Shown here piece by piece: positions 62,893 through 64,000 of a stretch of 64,000 nt of DNA. Each line of letters begins with the position of its first letter. The stretch's first letter is position 1. Under the pieces are notes generated by a model. That model ran no database searches, was not told the origin of the DNA, and worked only from the letters and a program-made list of their open reading frames with translations. The stretch comes from Dallia pectoralis (lineage: Eukaryota > Chordata > Actinopteri > Esociformes > Umbridae), in assembly GCA_029465975.1 (NCBI GenBank), contig CM055738.1, positions 2,304,851 to 2,368,850 on the forward strand, written 5' to 3'. The translations under genes and the position numbers were made by a program.

Positions 62893-63438
62893 AAAATGAT
62901 AGACTCTTATTACCTATGTTCTCCCCATAGACTCTTATTCCCTATGTTCTCCCCATAGACTCTTATTTCCTATGTTCTCCACATAGACTCTTATTCCCTA
63001 TGTTCTCCCCATCGACTCTTATTCCCTATGTTCTCCCCATAGACTTCTATTCCCTATGTTCTCCCCATAGACTCTTATTTCCTATGTTCTCCACATAGAC
63101 TCTTATTCCCTATGTTCTCCACATAGACTCTTATTCCCTATGTTCTCCCCATAGACTTCTATTCCCTATGTTCTCCCCATAGACTTCTATTCCCTATGTT
63201 CTCCCCATAGACTCTTATTACCTATGTTCTCCCCATAGACTTCTATTCCCTATGTTCTCCCCATAGACTCTTATTCCCAATGTTCTCCCCATAGACTCAT
63301 GTTCTCCATGTTCTCCCCATAGACTTCTATTCCCTATGTTCTCCCCATAGACTCTTATTCCCAATGTTCTCCCCATAGACTCATGTTCTCCATGTTCTCC
63401 CCATAGACTTCTATTCCCTATGTTCTCCCCATAGACTC
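62893..63438 (+). repeat. 28-bp minisatellite
   Basis: About 19 copies of TATTCCCTATGTTCTCCCCA plus TAGACTCT-type units, with CTTCTATT and CTCATGTTCTC variants in the second half. Confidence 0.95.
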
Positions 63439-63946
63439 CTCGTTTTGTTCTCTGTTTCAGTCCTTTTGTGTCTCTGTTTCTCAGTTGTTTGAAACTGTAA
63501 AAGTGGTCCTAAGGATGAAGTCTGAATGTCTCTAGGAATTCATTGTATAGGAATACATTGATGTATTCCAGTTACTGGAATGCCGTTATTGGTGCCGTTT
63601 TAGTAACCAAATGTTCAACCTTAGGGTTACAGATGTAAGACCTTAAAGTGATCTTATTCAGATGTAGCTTCATAATTTGTATAAATTAAGTAAATACCGG
63701 CAAATGTAAAATTACCAGAATGTACTGTATCTTTTTGTCAGATTTTAGCTGTGATAATATCTTAAGTAACCATCAACAAACAAGAACAAACGTTTTAAAT
63801 CCTATTGCTGCAGGATTATTTGGTTGTGTAAACACAGGGCAAATTAAGATCCCACATCTGTAGCACGCTGATTGCTTTAACTGACTTATTATGGCCTTGT
63901 TTTTGGGTTAGTCATGAAGGCAACAGAGCACAGAGACCTCTGAAGA

Positions 63947-64000
<54 letters not shown>
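63947..64000 (+). repeat. (CA)n microsatellite running off the window
   Basis: CA repeat continues to the last base. Confidence 0.95.

Noticed and set aside
60385..63438. CRISPR-like regular repeats
   Set aside because: Units are contiguous tandem repeats without unique spacers, in a vertebrate genome with no cas genes.

Overview
This is a window of teleost fish genomic DNA, not bacterial. The evidence is spliced genes with GT/AG introns, tandem C2H2 zinc-finger genes, a melanoregulin gene, Tc1, hAT and MULE DNA transposons, L1-like and Rex3-like LINEs, tRNA-type SINEs, and many micro- and minisatellites. The zinc-finger N-terminal exon (an acidic segment built from K-E-E-E repeats after a conserved LLLSFHTEIKQE-type start) is the style I associate with salmoniform/esociform fishes. 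The species itself is inference. One 500-base assembly gap lies at 56001-56500.

From about 1 to 42.5 kb the window is a cluster of paralogous genes sharing one design. Exon 1 carries only the ATG, then comes a phase-0 intron, an acidic exon 2 (ending in phase 1), and one exon holding all the zinc fingers. I model genes A and B on the minus strand (2458-6347, 7313-10750), C, D and E on the plus strand (14487-17809, 21278-28371, 32298-34225) and F on the minus strand (38880-41410). Exon fragments and decayed finger arrays lie between them. C and D are a recent duplicate pair. A and E share a nearly identical intron-1 block in opposite orientation. A 22-bp promoter module that resembles a CTCF site lies 120-190 bp before the start of five of the genes.

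Two members stand out. Gene A has no fingers: its acidic exon runs in frame into an apparently complete hAT transposase, completed by two more exons (about 816 aa), which makes it a candidate host-transposase fusion. Gene E is decaying: its exon-1 start codon is TTG, it has a stop before the usual exon-2 donor (with a phase-compatible upstream donor), and a 97-bp duplication frameshifts its last fingers.

Mobile elements fill the cluster and its right flank. They include two copies of one L1-like LINE in opposite orientation; a 4.6-kb TIR element carrying a CCDC106-like gene inside intron 2 of gene D; Tc1 remnants; a Rex3-type fragment with an 11-bp target duplication; an orphan two-exon THAP domain; a 2-kb hAT with 14-bp TIRs; and a 6.85-kb foldback-type element (45871-52716) with long inverted arms of tandem repeats, a perfect 9-bp target duplication and a frameshifted MULE/NOF-like transposase gene.

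From 54.7 to 59.6 kb lies the 3' part of melanoregulin (mreg, exons 2-5), with minisatellite-filled introns. The rest to 64 kb is minisatellites, microsatellites and a small hAT-like repeat. No functional tRNA, rRNA, CRISPR or bacterial-type operon was seen.
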